From Aradus depressus (lineage: Eukaryota > Arthropoda > Insecta > Hemiptera > Aradidae), in contig OY759219.1 of NCBI GenBank assembly GCA_963662175.1, positions 25,772,908 to 25,836,907 on the forward strand: a stretch of 64,000 bases of DNA. Reading direction: 5' to 3'. The notes below the pieces were generated by a model that saw only the letters and a program-made list of their open reading frames with translations, made no database searches and was not told the origin of the DNA. The stretch's first letter is position 1; each line of letters starts with the position of its first letter. The position numbers and the translations under genes were made by a program. Shown piece after piece: positions 42,701 through 53,524 of this stretch.

Positions 42701-42980
42701 CCCAGGGGGGGGGGGGGGGGGGGGGGGGGCACGTGCAAAAAATCAAGATAAAAATTAAATAAACTAAAAAAAAATAGTTTTTATTAAAAATGGATTGCTT
42801 ACAAGTTACCAAAAGGATCTTCAAATTACCCGTGCGTCTGATTCCTACATCAGCAAGCAGCTGTTACATAAATGTACATGTACAAAACAAGTCATATTAC
42901 ATTTTTTTAAACATACATGAATTCGATCATTTAATTTCCTCAATCAAAATCTTCATTTACGTTATACTTTATACTCTTAA

Positions 42981-43132
42981 AGCTGATTTTACATGCGCAG
43001 TAAAAATGTAAAGCGCAGCAGGAGCAAATGCACGCTATTGGGTATGAGTAATTTAACTCTAAAAGCACAGAAACCACAGCGTTCATTTCCTGCTGCTGCG
43101 CTTTGCATTTTTCCGGCTCATGTAAAGTCAAC
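42981..43132. mobile_element. Short MITE flanked by TTAA
   Basis: 152 bp with imperfect inverted repeats of about 45 bp; both ends carry TTTACATG followed by AAGCGCAGCAG in inverse orientation. Flanked by TTAA at 42977-42980 and 43133-43136, as in piggyBac-type insertions. No coding capacity. Confidence 0.7.
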
Positions 43133-43336
43133 TTAAGTATTACAGTCAGTGGTTACCTCAGGGGGAGCTTCTAGAGGTCCGAGTCTCTCAAATTAATACA
43201 AAAAGTCTGCAGCGCTAATCACGGAAATTGCGGGCTCTCTCCCTGGGAGTCTATACCCCCCCCCCCCCCCCCCCCACCTCTGTAACCTAACTTTGCTCTC
43301 CCCCCCCTGCTCAGAATCCTGGCTACGCCCCTGTAT

Positions 43337-43432
43337 ATACCCGTATAATTCATATACACAGTAATGTCAGTATGGAATGGATTTGAGAGGGGAGATGATC
43401 TGTACACATGTGGTTGGTATAAGGGCCTGTTA
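43337..43432 (+). repeat. Repeat G copy
   Basis: AATGGATTTGAGAGGGGAGA, ATGTGGTTGGTATAAGGGCC; right after a GGCTACGCCCCTG motif often seen at DNA-transposon ends. Confidence 0.55.
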
Positions 43433-43535
43433 CTATTTTCCTTATTTTTTGTTATTTAAAAAAAAATTATCAATAATATAAACATTCATCCTTCTCAAGC
43501 AAATGTCTAAAAATAATGTTTCAAAACATTTCATA

Positions 43536-43735
43536 TCACCCAATGCCCACCATACGTTAGCAACAAGACTTTACACCGCGACTGGAACATCACACCCATA
43601 GACACAACCATTAAACATTTATACCAACGTTGTTACAAAATTTACATACACACCAATCCGTAAGTTCGCAAAATCCTAAATAAAAATTTACCCCCACAAT
43701 CTCCCAAGAAGATTAAAGAGAGTCTGGAGATCTCC
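43536..43735 (+). pseudogene. Jockey-like LINE C-terminus (same family as 59.7 kb)
   Basis: Frames give TLHRDWNITPIDTTIKHLYQ and KIYIHTNP, matching the minus-strand protein at 59716-60102 almost residue for residue. It has a stop after HTNP and a frameshift. Truncated at both ends. Confidence 0.8.
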
Positions 43736-43884
43736 TGTTATCTGTCTAAGATTATTGCGCGTTTACAATATTTGCTTATAATATAAAATCATGATATATT
43801 AAAAAAACTCTTCCAGATCCCTAATGTAAAAATAGATCTAGAACTGGACATATGGGAATCTAAATAAATTAAATAATGGGGTAC

Positions 43885-44180
43885 TATTGCTTGCTTACTG
43901 AACTCAAGATCGCGGGTTCGGAACCCGGCCAAGGCCAGTTTAGTTTATTTGGGAGGTAAAAAAAGCACATAAACAAGCCGTTGTTTGGTTGGGAGCCTGT
44001 ACGATGTCAGGTACTCGTTAAAGACCCTATCCGAGGTGAATAAAAATTTAAGTTAGGCAAAATTTAGGACTCCCACAGTAGAGTCGAGCTTATGTTCACC
44101 AGAGTGAAGAAGGAGCGCTCAGGTAGTAGGCGATATGACCTTGTAGTTAAAGCCCGGGCAAGAGTCATAATAAGTAACTG
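43885..44180 (+). mobile_element. SINE-A, 5' end degraded
   Basis: B box GGGTTCGGAACCCGG onward to the tail; small deletions around the first hairpin. Confidence 0.8.
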
Positions 44181-44265
44181 AAAGTTAATAGACAATCTTA
44201 GATGAAAGAGAGTGGAAAGAAATAAGGAAAACTGTTCCAGAAAACTTTTATTATTAAGTAGACGT

Positions 44266-44520
44266 GCTGCATCTAATTAATGCGTTACAATTTAATTTTA
44301 TATTTATATATAACTGAATTTAGAAGAATAGTTATTTTACTTGGATGTCCTGCATTTAATTAATGTGTTACAATTTTATTAAATATCATTTATACGTATA
44401 TATAACTGAATTTAGAAGAATAGTTACTTTGCTTGGATGAGCTGCATCTAATTAATGCATTTAAATTTAATTTTATATTTATATATAACTGAATTTAGAA
44501 GAATAGTTACTTTACTTTGA
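44266..44520 (+). repeat. Three-copy tandem repeat, 83-92 bp
   Basis: Units start at 44266, 44349 and 44441 with .CTGCAT.TAATTAATG., TTATATATAACTGAATTTAG and AAGAATAGTTA.TTT.CTT. The middle unit carries an extra 9 bp or so. Confidence 0.85.
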
Positions 44521-45056
44521 AGCTGCCGACAATGTTTTGGTCTAAGCAGCCCACATGATTGTAAATATCATTATTATACATATACTACGTTGAAACAAAT
44601 TTTAAATATTATATATATACCTATATATTTCCCTGCAAAAAAAAAAAATAGTATAGGAAAATAGTATTATAGTATTTATTTAATTATTGTACATTACATG
44701 ATTACATTATTTATGAAATGACGTTTGATGGAAATTGATGTGTTGTCTGATTTACAACTCTTTGGAATTAACCAAAACATCTCCAGAAGAAGGGAATTCT
44801 CTCAACGGAAGAGAAAAAGAGGAGGGCCGAAACGAATGTTCATATCCCTTTCTTTCTGCTTTCCTTTCTTTCTTTTCCTTGGGGATCATCGCAAGCATTG
44901 GAGAGGTCGCAAGCAAGAAGAAAGCGCAAGAAGGCTGAAGTGCTGTGGGTTCGACTAGATTTCTCAAAATGTCCCTCTAGTCGAATAAAAATAAATATGT
45001 TTTATTTCATGAAGTAGTTGAAAGTGATCTAGTAATAAATTAACAAGAGATTCACA
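44521..45056. other. Unassigned
   Basis: Purine block (44785-44830) followed by a pyrimidine block, and the inverted repeat TCGACTAG/CTAGTCGA at 44950-44985. Not recognised. Confidence 0.4.
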
Positions 45057-45262
45057 TGAGGTCATTTCGCCTACTACGCTCTTTGGTCGCTCTACATTTT
45101 GCCTGCTCAGGTTTTGCTACTTAGGGGTCTTTGAGTACTTGACATCGAACATGCTACCATCGCCCATTCAAGAGACGGAGTGCTTAAGTTTTTTCTCTTC
45201 CTTCGGCCGGGTCTCGAACCCGCGATCTTGAGTTCAGTAGACAGCGGCAGACGAGCGCCCTC
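45057..45262 (-). mobile_element. SINE-A, degraded
   Basis: Minus strand, GAGGTCATTTCGCCTACTA to CGAGCGCCCTC, with several deletions; B box GGTCTCGAACCCGCG. Confidence 0.75.
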
Positions 45263-45689
45263 AGATATGAGATATGGTTTTTTTTTTTTGTTTTAACAAC
45301 AAAATATATATATACAATGTATCACATTTTTATACATATATACACTTTCTTATTTATGACCTTCCCTGTTGTGAGCTTTCATTGATTAAACAGAGTGCAA
45401 GAGTGTAAAGTAAACCCACATTTTCACGAAACTACCCTCAGAATACCTTTCGCATAAGGGATGAACTCGACCGAGATAATAAAACAATAGTTCACATTTC
45501 ACAATCATATTTTTAGTTTAAGTAAACTTAATAATTAACAATGAGGTACCATACACAAGATATTAGTATGTTATACCAAAATAATCAACACAAATTTAAG
45601 TTTTCATGAGTCTAGTCATCCAGTCTTATACAATAAGTAGTAAGTATCCTCAAATAAATAAGCCTTAATTTTCTTTTTTTTTTTCAGCA
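45263..45689. other. No recognisable feature
   Basis: AT-rich; no coding signal. Confidence 0.45.
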
Positions 45690-46390
45690 AATCGGGCCAA
45701 TACTTTTTCAGCTGAAATTGTATTTTTTTACTATCTCATTATCTATGTGGAGCAGTGACACATGGGAGAATCGTTCCTGAAGCATTGTGCTTCTAAGCCA
45801 TGTTTTTATCCGCCTCATGACAGAGAAACTTGGTTCACAACTAGCTGAACTTACTGGGAGCGCTATTGTAACTTGTACAAGTTAGGGCAATAATTCTTTT
45901 TGATATGTTTTTTAAAATTTTTTGCATTTATATCACTATTTTTGGATTGAAGCATGTTTTTCATTACCATCGCTTCTGTATCTAATGCTGAAACATCAAT
46001 TTTTAAATGTTTTTATAATTATTTATGAACTCTTATCCGTTCTTTATATCCAATTTCAACAACGCATTATCTGAATTAGCTAGTTGCAGATTTTCAAATC
46101 GGTGTTTCAGATTTACGATTATGTTGTCTACTACTTGGTATAGATATTGATCTTCCAGTAAACACGTGTTGTGACACGTACGACGATGCTTTCGCCGATT
46201 GGCAGCATTCGTTGGAGTCCAAACTTTAAGAAAGCGTAATTTGAATCCGAATAACTGAAGCTTTCTATATCCTTCTAATGTCTTGACTGTAATGTTTGTC
46301 TGTGGTGGAGTTGGTTTATATATTATAATTTTTTTTAAATTAGGTACATTAGATCGCACTTGAAGGGGCGTGCCCATCCCTACCACCCCC
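45690..46390 (-). pseudogene. hAT transposase C-terminus, frameshifted
   Basis: Minus strand. A 117-codon open stretch (46033-46386) has features of ZMYM1-like hAT transposases (CLLEDQYLYQVVDNIIVNLK). Downstream, in a shifted frame near 45735-45865, is the hAT dimerisation block: ALPVSSASCEPSFSVMRRIK, then TWLRSTMLQERFSH. The parts are in the right order, separated by stops and frameshifts. The N-terminal zinc finger and most of the catalytic domain are absent. Confidence 0.8.
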
Positions 46391-46887
46391 CCTCCCTAGC
46401 TACGCCAACGCATACATACTGGGTGGGTCCAATGCTCTTATCCTTTCCCTGCAAACACTGGACTACCACCTTGCCTTGTTATATAATCTTACCATCTTCA
46501 GATACCAAGTCCTTCATAAAGTAACATTCCTTGACAAAAGAATAATATAAAAATCACATCTTCACGAGCTGCCGTCTTCTTCTAGATGGGACTGCCCTTG
46601 ACTCCTTCAGTGTGTAGAAGTCTATTGAATGGACCGTGTCCTGACAGTTGCCGAAGTTTGCTTCCTTTCAGATTCAGGATCTCATCCCTTAATCCCTTAG
46701 AATTCTCATCCAAGAACATCTTCAACTGTCTACATTCGGTTATTCCTGTTCATGACTTTTACAAAAAGTCTCTAGTTCAGTTTCTTTATTCGGATTCTGA
46801 ATGCCTCACAGGATATTTCTAGAAATGGCTCTGGCCCCATGAAAGGCAAGTCGCAAGTACCATATTCATAAAGAAAAAAATAAATAA
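46391..46887. other. Unassigned, C-rich protein-like stretch
   Basis: Plus-strand frames (46586-46822; GPCPDSCRSLLPFRFRISSL) have mixed composition unlike the AT-rich flanks; probably retroelement debris, not identified. Confidence 0.35.
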
Positions 46888-47096
46888 TAATAACAATATT
46901 TATTTCCTTTAAATCATAACATGGTCATAATAATGTATACATTAAGATAGCTTATAAATTAAATACTTAAACAGATATTAACTCTTAGAGTATGACACAC
47001 ATGGATTAGAATTAACAATACTACTGAAAAACAATAATGAATGAATAAATAAATACTTGAAAATATAAGTACAAAAAAAATAATAATATTATACAG
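46888..47096 (+). repeat. Repeat C copy
   Basis: AATAACAATATTTATTTCC, AATCATAACATGGTC, GATAGCTTATAAATTAAATA, ATATTAACTCTTAGAGTATG; interrupted at its right by SINE-A. Confidence 0.7.
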
Positions 47097-47100
47097 TAGA

Positions 47101-47443
47101 GGTTAGGTTAGGTTTTATGACTCATGTCCGGGCTTTAACTACGAGGTCATATCGACTACTACCAGAGCGCTCTTTCGTCACTCTGGTGGACAGGAGCCTG
47201 ACTCTACTATGGGAGTCCTAAATGTAGCCTACCTAAATTTTTATTCATCTAAGGCTGGGGTCTTTAACGAGTACCTGACATCGTACTGGCTCAGGACTAT
47301 CGCTTAACGTCCTATCCGAAGGACGGCGTGCTTCAGTTTATTTTACCTCCCAGATAAAATAAACTAAGGGCTTCGGTCGGGTTTCGAATCCATGTTCTAG
47401 AGCTCAGAAGACAAGCACGCATACCACTGAGCTACCGGCGCCC
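47101..47443 (-). mobile_element. SINE-A, full length
   Basis: Minus strand, tail read as GGTTAGGTTAGGTTTT at the left, head GAGCTACCGGCGCCCTC at the right. Inserted beside a repeat C copy. No clear target duplication found. Confidence 0.9.
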
Positions 47444-47984
47444 TCTCAATAATTTAGTTTAATGATTCTGAAGTTCTTGAGTAAGACACCTATTAATTGT
47501 CAACCAAATCGGCCGATTGGTTTTAGAGGGAAAATAGTTGAAATTTTGCAACGGGTGAAGAACCTCCTTCTTTCACGTCACCTCTTCATTTTTTCAGTGT
47601 TACTTGTTGCGGTACTTAAAAACAGGTGGTTTAAGCTAGGATCCGGCAGGTTTAGTAAAGTCCTTCTCTAGACGCTTGTATCATAGTCTAAGTTCTCTTA
47701 AAGAGGTAGGTTACTTCTTGAAGGTTCCGTTGGTCCTCACATAAAGTTCACGTTATGACTTTGCTCCTTCCACTAGTCTCTCAACATAAAATCTCTCCCT
47801 TCTACACAAGTTGTTACTTATATTTTTATTTTTTTCCTTTACAGGACGCCCGGATTAAGTATCCTTATTCACTTTGTAAGGACCTCCAAACGATGTAAGC
47901 AACCTTTGACCCAAATCTGTCAAAATGTGCAACAGTTGCATTTAAAAGAAGGAAGGGAGGATCTTAAAAAAATTATATCCAACG

Positions 47985-48240
47985 GATAATAATATTATTT
48001 ATTTCTGTTAAAACATAACATAAGTAATAGGACCATGTCGTAAGAATATATACATAAAGATAGCTTATAAATTAGATACATAAACAGATATTAACTCTTA
48101 GAGTCTGGCACCCGATAGATTTAAGAATACTATTGAAAAATATAATGAAATTAATAAATACTTCAAAATATGAGTTCAAAGATAATAATATCAATAAATA
48201 CAACACCTACATAATTTTTTTTTAAATTTTTATTACAATT
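47985..48240 (+). repeat. Repeat C copy, longest
   Basis: TAATAATATTATTTATTTCT, GATAGCTTATAAATTAGATA, ATATTAACTCTTAGAGTCTG, and beyond; ends at the mariner remnant. Confidence 0.75.
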
Positions 48241-48252
48241 AAGATAATTTTT

Positions 48253-48799
48253 TATAACCGGAAGTATTCACGATGACATTTCGCGACGTTCTTATGTCCC
48301 TTCATCAAGTCAAAATTCACGAACAAGCAATGAAGTGTGAGCAGGTGCATTATCGTGGTGCAAAAGCCATGAATTGTCTCGCCACAAATCCGGCCGTTTT
48401 TTTTCGGATTGCTTCACGCAAACAGCATTGCACTTGTAGATAGTACTCCTTATTGATCGTTTGACCTTGTGGAAAGAACTCATGGTGCACTATGCCGTTA
48501 AAATCGAAAAACACAGTGAACATGACCTTCCAGGGCGCTCGTCATCTTCAACGTCTTCACGGCCTTCTTGGAAACGCTTATACCATTCGTAAACCCTAGT
48601 TTTACTCATAGCAGACTCACCAAAAGCAATATTTAACATTTCTAAAACTTTGCTGCACTTTATTCCATTCTTATAGCAAAATTTAATGCAAATTCTCTGA
48701 TCCATTTTGTAAACAAATAAATAATCGCTGATAGTACCAAAACACTTGTAACCTCTTTGAAAATTACAAAATTCCCGTGACATTTTGTACACACCTCGT
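48253..48799 (-). pseudogene. Mariner transposase, internally deleted
   Basis: On the minus strand, ATG near 48705 opens a mariner HTH region: MDQRICIKFCYKNGIKCS, then SKTRVYEWYKRFQEGREDVE and DDERPGRS. This joins directly to a later part of the protein (VMFTVFFDFNGIVHHEF), so the stretch holding the first catalytic Asp is deleted at about 48525. The second Asp region survives in another frame (LLHHDNAPAHTSLLVREF); the rest to the third Asp is missing. CGAGGTGTGTACAAAAT at 48783-48799 may be the terminal repeat. It cannot encode an active transposase. Confidence 0.85.
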
Positions 48800-49109
48800 A
48801 TATACCTATATACCTATTATAAATTATTTGAGTTGTCATTTTTTGTGACCTGAATCCCATCAGACAACATTACAATTAAATACCTCCTCGATAAGAACAC
48901 GAAATTAATTTGTTTCATTAGTAAAGGAAAGGGATGGTTGAAGAGGATTATAGGAGAGACAGGGTTGGAATTAGTTTTGGAACTAACGCAACTAACGCAG
49001 GAACTAGTTCTCCGATAAGCCGCAAGGATCCCAGTCTTGTGAGTTAGCTATTCTCAACGAAAAGCTGACCATTGCCTTCTAGTCTATCTTCCTTCTCAGT
49101 CAAAAAATA

Positions 49110-49250
49110 CGTCAGTGAATCACCGGCTATCTTCCCCAGGAAGTATTATTCATTATGTTTTCACTCAAAATCCTAATAACTGTCGAAATGAATATATCGA
49201 TCAATATTCAGTATGAGGTTTCAGAAGTCTTTATAAGTCAACTATTGATT
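49110..49250 (-). repeat. R144 B-end with part monomer
   Basis: CGTCAGTGAATCACCGGCTA, TTCCCCAGGAAG, ATGTTTTCACTC, then a monomer piece in the other orientation (CTAATAACTGTCGAAATGAA). Confidence 0.6.
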
Positions 49251-49261
49251 ATTACCGTGTT

Positions 49262-49600
49262 CAGAATTAAAAATAATGCCAAGGTCGCTATGGAGTTTGA
49301 AGAGCCTAAGGTCACAGACGTGATAAGACTGGCGAGGCTTCGATGGGCAGGTCATGTGCAGAGGATGCAGGAGGGTGAATGAAACCCCACGAAGACTGAT
49401 ACTAATGATCGCGGAGGGAAGCAGAGGACGAGGAAGAGATGGATGGACGCAGTCGATGGGGACGCAAGGAACCTTCGGATGCAAAACTGGAGAACTCTTG
49501 CGCTGGAAAGGAATCTTTGGGAGAAGTCTCTGGAGGAGGCCAAGACTCGAATGGAGCTGTAGCGCGATGATGATGATTGATTATAATATTATAATTATAA
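49262..49600 (+). pseudogene. RTE-like LINE 3' end
   Basis: Reads RLARLRWAGHVQRMQE, then after a frameshift GRGRDGWTQS in one frame, or RRGRGRPRTRWMDAV-like sequence and LEEAKTRMEL in others. Same protein region as the 10055-10520 fragment. Followed by GCGATGATGATGATTGATTA, the short-repeat tail typical of RTE elements. 5'-truncated. Confidence 0.8.
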
Positions 49601-49629
49601 TAATTATTACCACAAATGGTTGATTAGTT

Positions 49630-49705
49630 TTGACGGGAGGGCATGAACTTAATTAATTAATTTGATATGTGGAAGTACATTGCCGGTAATTCACCGAGCC
49701 CTTTT
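49630..49705 (+). repeat. R144 B-end
   Basis: GGGAGGGCATGAACTTAATT, GTGGAAGTACATTGCCGGTA, ATTCACCGAG. Confidence 0.7.
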
Positions 49706-50644
49706 AAATTCTGACTCCTCCAACATGATCTCTATGTCCGGCCGTTTTAACCTGAAGCTTCCCTGTATATCTTCTTCATTTATTGCCAACTCGTGTTTGA
49801 ATTTCAAAAATCTGGAATCAGAAGGTGGGAATTGCCTTCAAGAACAAGATAAGGGAGTAGAATTTATTTCCCTACCTGGAATCCCTTAAAATCTCATTTT
49901 CCCTTCATTTTCCGGACCTTGCATACTCACTCTTTTCGTCCTCATCACATTTTTCATTTTCCTTTTACAACTAAATAAATATATTTTTCTTTAAACTTAA
50001 TCTTCCGCCCGGTTCGTATGGTGTCTTAACAAGAGCGGGGCCGATCCGTTCTAGGGACGAAAACAATATAGTCATTGATTAAATAACATTTTATCAATAT
50101 TTATTTTCAAAAAAGGTTCTTTCTGATGATTTTGCACCTCCAACTAATATTGGCTGAACAACGCTTGGTAAAACAGCTAATATGAAAAGACCATAACTCT
50201 CGATAGAATGAATTGTACCGACACGACATTATATACTCGTATAAACACTAAGAATAATAAATAATATTACCCAAAAAACAAGCTACAGAGAAATATTTTA
50301 AAAAAATTAAAAATCCTGCCTTTGCCATCGCTGTTTATATTTGAAACTTAATCGTTATTTGGAAAAATACAAATATTTTCCCTCTTAACAATTCGAGTCA
50401 TGATTACGATACCAGGAAGGAAGATGATTTAAGAATAACTAAACATTGCTTCTCTCTTTTTGAAAAAAGTATAACTCATAAAGGAATTAATTTCTATAAT
50501 ACCCTTCCCCACTTCTTGAAGACAATAGAAACACGAAAAGAAAATTTTAACCTCAACTAAAAAATGTTTATATTAGAGGAAACTTTCTATCCAGAAAAGA
50601 TATTTTTTCTCATTGTTCAAAAATAGTGAAATCACCATAATAAT
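49706..50644. other. Unassigned
   Basis: 75-codon plus ORF at 49662-49889 is not recognised; R144 scrap near 50190-50240. Confidence 0.4.
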
Positions 50645-51060
50645 TTTTTTTTTTTTTTTTTTCCCTACGCCGGTACTTTTGCAATTTCCGCCATGCGTCT
50701 CCTAGCAGCCCAGTACATTGCAGATATTTTAGTCGTAGTGCAGTTTGCTCTATTAGCAGTTCTGACGTTCTGGAGAGCGAGGCACACGTCAAGATGCTGC
50801 GCTGTCGTGTGCTGCTCTCTCTCGCAGAGGACGTAGTAGAGGTTATCCGCTACTCCGATCCGATGAAGGTGTCCCTGAAGAAAGTCGTGTCCGGTCAGCA
50901 GTCAGAAGCAGGCCACCGAGTGTCCTCGAGGTAGGTCTCGTGGCAGCCGGCCTCCTGTCTCCCCCAACACCCGCCTCTGTTTTCCCTCGACTTTCATGCT
51001 CCAGCTTTACCACATTCTGGAGGGAACTCTTCACTATACGCTTCGCGGCTTCCATAGTCA
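50645..51060 (-). pseudogene. RNase H-type LINE C-terminus with poly(A)
   Basis: Minus strand, one good frame near 50680-50920: LLTGHDFLQGHLHRIGVADN, then LYYVLCEREQHTTAQHLDVC, with the L.C.....T..HL..C knuckle of R1/I-type LINEs. The ORF ends in TAG and is followed directly by an A-run (T-run 50645-50663). The upstream part is frameshifted. Confidence 0.75.
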
Positions 51061-51199
51061 GGAGATGTATAATGTATAAAAAAAATAGTGTTTTATATTA
51101 AAAAACATTAGAAAAGAAAGCTATATCAAATGTTTTTTGCTTTTTAGATACAGTTTCTCCATAGATATTCTCCTTTTAGGTCTATCGAATCTACGTTTT

Positions 51200-51400
51200 A
51201 ATCATTATTTTTTTATTATTGATAAACTTTTTTTTTTTTGTTTCTCTTTTATGTATTGTTATTAGCATTTTATTTAGTTAATTTATTTATATATATTTAT
51301 ATTTTATAATAGTCTTTGTTATTTTATTTATTTTTTTTATATATTTTGCACATTGTAACCTGAGGATGGGACATAAAATTATTATTATTATTATGTATAG
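51200..51400 (+). repeat. Possible LINE 3' UTR with (ATT)n tail
   Basis: AT-rich, ending CCTGAGGATGGGACATAAA followed by about five ATT units. This motif followed by a short-repeat tail looks like a LINE 3' end. No coding part joined to it. Confidence 0.4.
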
Positions 51401-51404
51401 CCAT

Positions 51405-51580
51405 CTCCATAGGGACGACATTTGTTGATTTTCAGCCGAAGAGGAAGGGAAGCATCCTCATGTCCGCCCATTTAATGAATGTATTCACAAATGTTAATGT
51501 TAGTCAAATATTGATTTTTAGCCTAAATGATTAATTGGTTTTGGAGAGAGAGCAACAACTTAATTTACTAATCTTTATTA
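51405..51580 (+). repeat. R144 part monomer and B-end start
   Basis: ATAGGGACGACATTTGTTGA, TTTCAGCCGAAGAGG, then TTTTGGAGAGAGAGCAACAA. Confidence 0.6.
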
Positions 51581-51658
51581 TAATAAGGCTTATTAGATTT
51601 AAGTGTTAAACTTAAATAAATTATAAATAAATAATTGAATTAAAACGAAAAGAATAAA

Positions 51659-52429
51659 TGATAAACAATAAATTACCACATTTCCTGTAGAAATTTGATC
51701 TCTTTTCTTTTACTAAATTTTGATTTCTACAGTAGTTTTTCGAAAAGGGCCCTAAAAAAGTATCAAAAGTTCAAGACGTGCAATTTTGAAGAAAGTGCAC
51801 GTATATTTTCAAGAAAATTCAATTCATTTGGATTTCAAAAGATTATATATATTTTATATTATATATATATCATTTGTAATAATTTTAAATAATATTAAAT
51901 CTAATCCAAAGGTTTTCAAATAATTTTACTGGGCCAACAGGGAAAATGAATAGAATAGAATTTACGAGAACAAATAGTTAGGGTTTATTTTCTTAAATCT
52001 ACATTATTAAAATAAAAAAACTAAACATGGAAACAAACAAAAAATCTTAACACTAATTCAATGTTTTTGTTTTATATTTTGGGCCATTCTCTAAAATTAA
52101 GTTATATATGAATATATCTGGGCATATATCCTGTACATATAAACAAATAAAAGTACCTTCTTTTTGGATCAGTTTCACCGTCAATTCACTTCTATTTAGT
52201 TCATAACAACATAAGCCTAAACACCACTCTATATTTTCACTCAGACCGTCGCCATCCTTAGGCCTCAACTCTCTACGACACACACTAATTAAAACAGCTG
52301 ATGGCCGTGTTTTGTTTTCTACATGCATTTGTTTTAAAAGAAATGTTTTTTATATAAAAATAAATATAATTAATTTTTTTATGTTTATAATTTAATCATT
52401 TCATGTGTGTATTATTTTTATACATCACA
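51659..52429 (-). repeat. Diverged solo LTR of the same gypsy family
   Basis: The reverse strand matches the LTR of the full element over most of its length: the stretches around CTACAGGAAATGTGG, the TTGCACGTCTT region, the ATTCTATTCAT region and the end GATGTA are recognisable in order. No gag or pol adjoins it and no clear target duplication remains. Many substitutions and small gaps show it is far older than the full copy, so the family has a history at this locus. A 91-codon ORF on the minus strand inside it is coincidental. Confidence 0.8.
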
Positions 52430-52509
52430 GGAAGGAAGAAGTCACTTGTGTCAACTTTAATTCTGAATACATTTTGGCCTAAATATATTTTAAAAGGTTA
52501 CCGCTTCCA

Positions 52510-52640
52510 TTTATGACCTAATCAAAAATCTCTTCAAGTAACAGTTGTAGATAAAACTAAAAAACACACTTTATATCAAATACAATTTTTCGCACGACAC
52601 CCGGTTTGCGAGATACATGCCGTAAACCATCCTGAAATGT
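52510..52640 (+). repeat. Repeat I copy
   Basis: Partner of 37790-37920 in the same orientation. Confidence 0.7.
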
Positions 52641-53296
52641 TTTTTTTTTTTTATTTCTTTAGACGTTTAATAGAGTTAGTCCTAGCGAAACATTAGTTCT
52701 TAACAAAAATGTTTGATATTAAATTTTCAATCGCTATATACCAAATCAAATGTGAGATAGGACAGTTGGATCAAAATAATATTTAAACTGTAACTTTTTG
52801 TTAAAAATAATGTTTTTATAATTTCAACTATGTCATTAATATTCCGTTAATATTGTGGTATTGGTTAAAGTTAAAATAATGTTAGTAATTAGTCTGACAT
52901 TATCCAATTTTGGAAACATTTGTTAAGAGTGTAGTCTGTGGTATTTAAAATTAACTTAACGTAGGTTAGTACAAGTTAAAACAGATTTAGGTAGAAGAAC
53001 ACCTCCCACCACAATCCAGTAATATTCCCTTATGTATCAACTTATAACTAATTAACTAACTCATATAGGTTCAACGTGTTTTATCTTTTGAATGTGGCCT
53101 CATTTTAAAACAAATTAACATATTTTCCCCTCGTTTCTGAAGCTGTCTTCAACCGACCGGGTTACAGCCTCCTCAAACCCAGACCACCTTAGGACATCTT
53201 GTCAACTAACTGTCCAATAGTCTGTCTAGAGTTTACTTAGTAAACCATCGTTACCACGAATTTAAAGAGACCAGAAAATCAGCAGTTTGTTATAAG
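52641..53296. other. No recognisable feature
   Basis: No coding signal. Confidence 0.45.
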
Positions 53297-53493
53297 TTTT
53301 TTCATTTTTTGGCCTAATGTACAATGCATATTAGCCATATCTCTTGTAAAGTTGTTATCTAGATAATTTACGACATCCATGGCCCCGGGAGGGAAAAAAA
53401 ACTCACTCCCGGACGGGATTTGAACCCGCAAACCATGGTGAGACCATGCGGCCGAAGCCCTACGCTCTAGCTCGCACGGCCACCATGGCTCCC
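53297..53493 (-). mobile_element. SINE-B, full length
   Basis: Minus strand: T-run with TTGGCCTAATGTAC tail, body GGGAGGGAAAAAAAACTCAC, B box antisense GGGATTTGAACCCGC and head CACCATGGCTCCC. Confidence 0.85.
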
Positions 53494-53524
53494 AACATAC
53501 AAAGTAAATAATATTGATATTATA

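Noticed and set aside
43219..43407. Gly-rich ORF
   Set aside because: Created by the 20-C tract; no protein support.
52053..52328. 91-codon ORF on the minus strand
   Set aside because: Lies inside the solo LTR; no motif.
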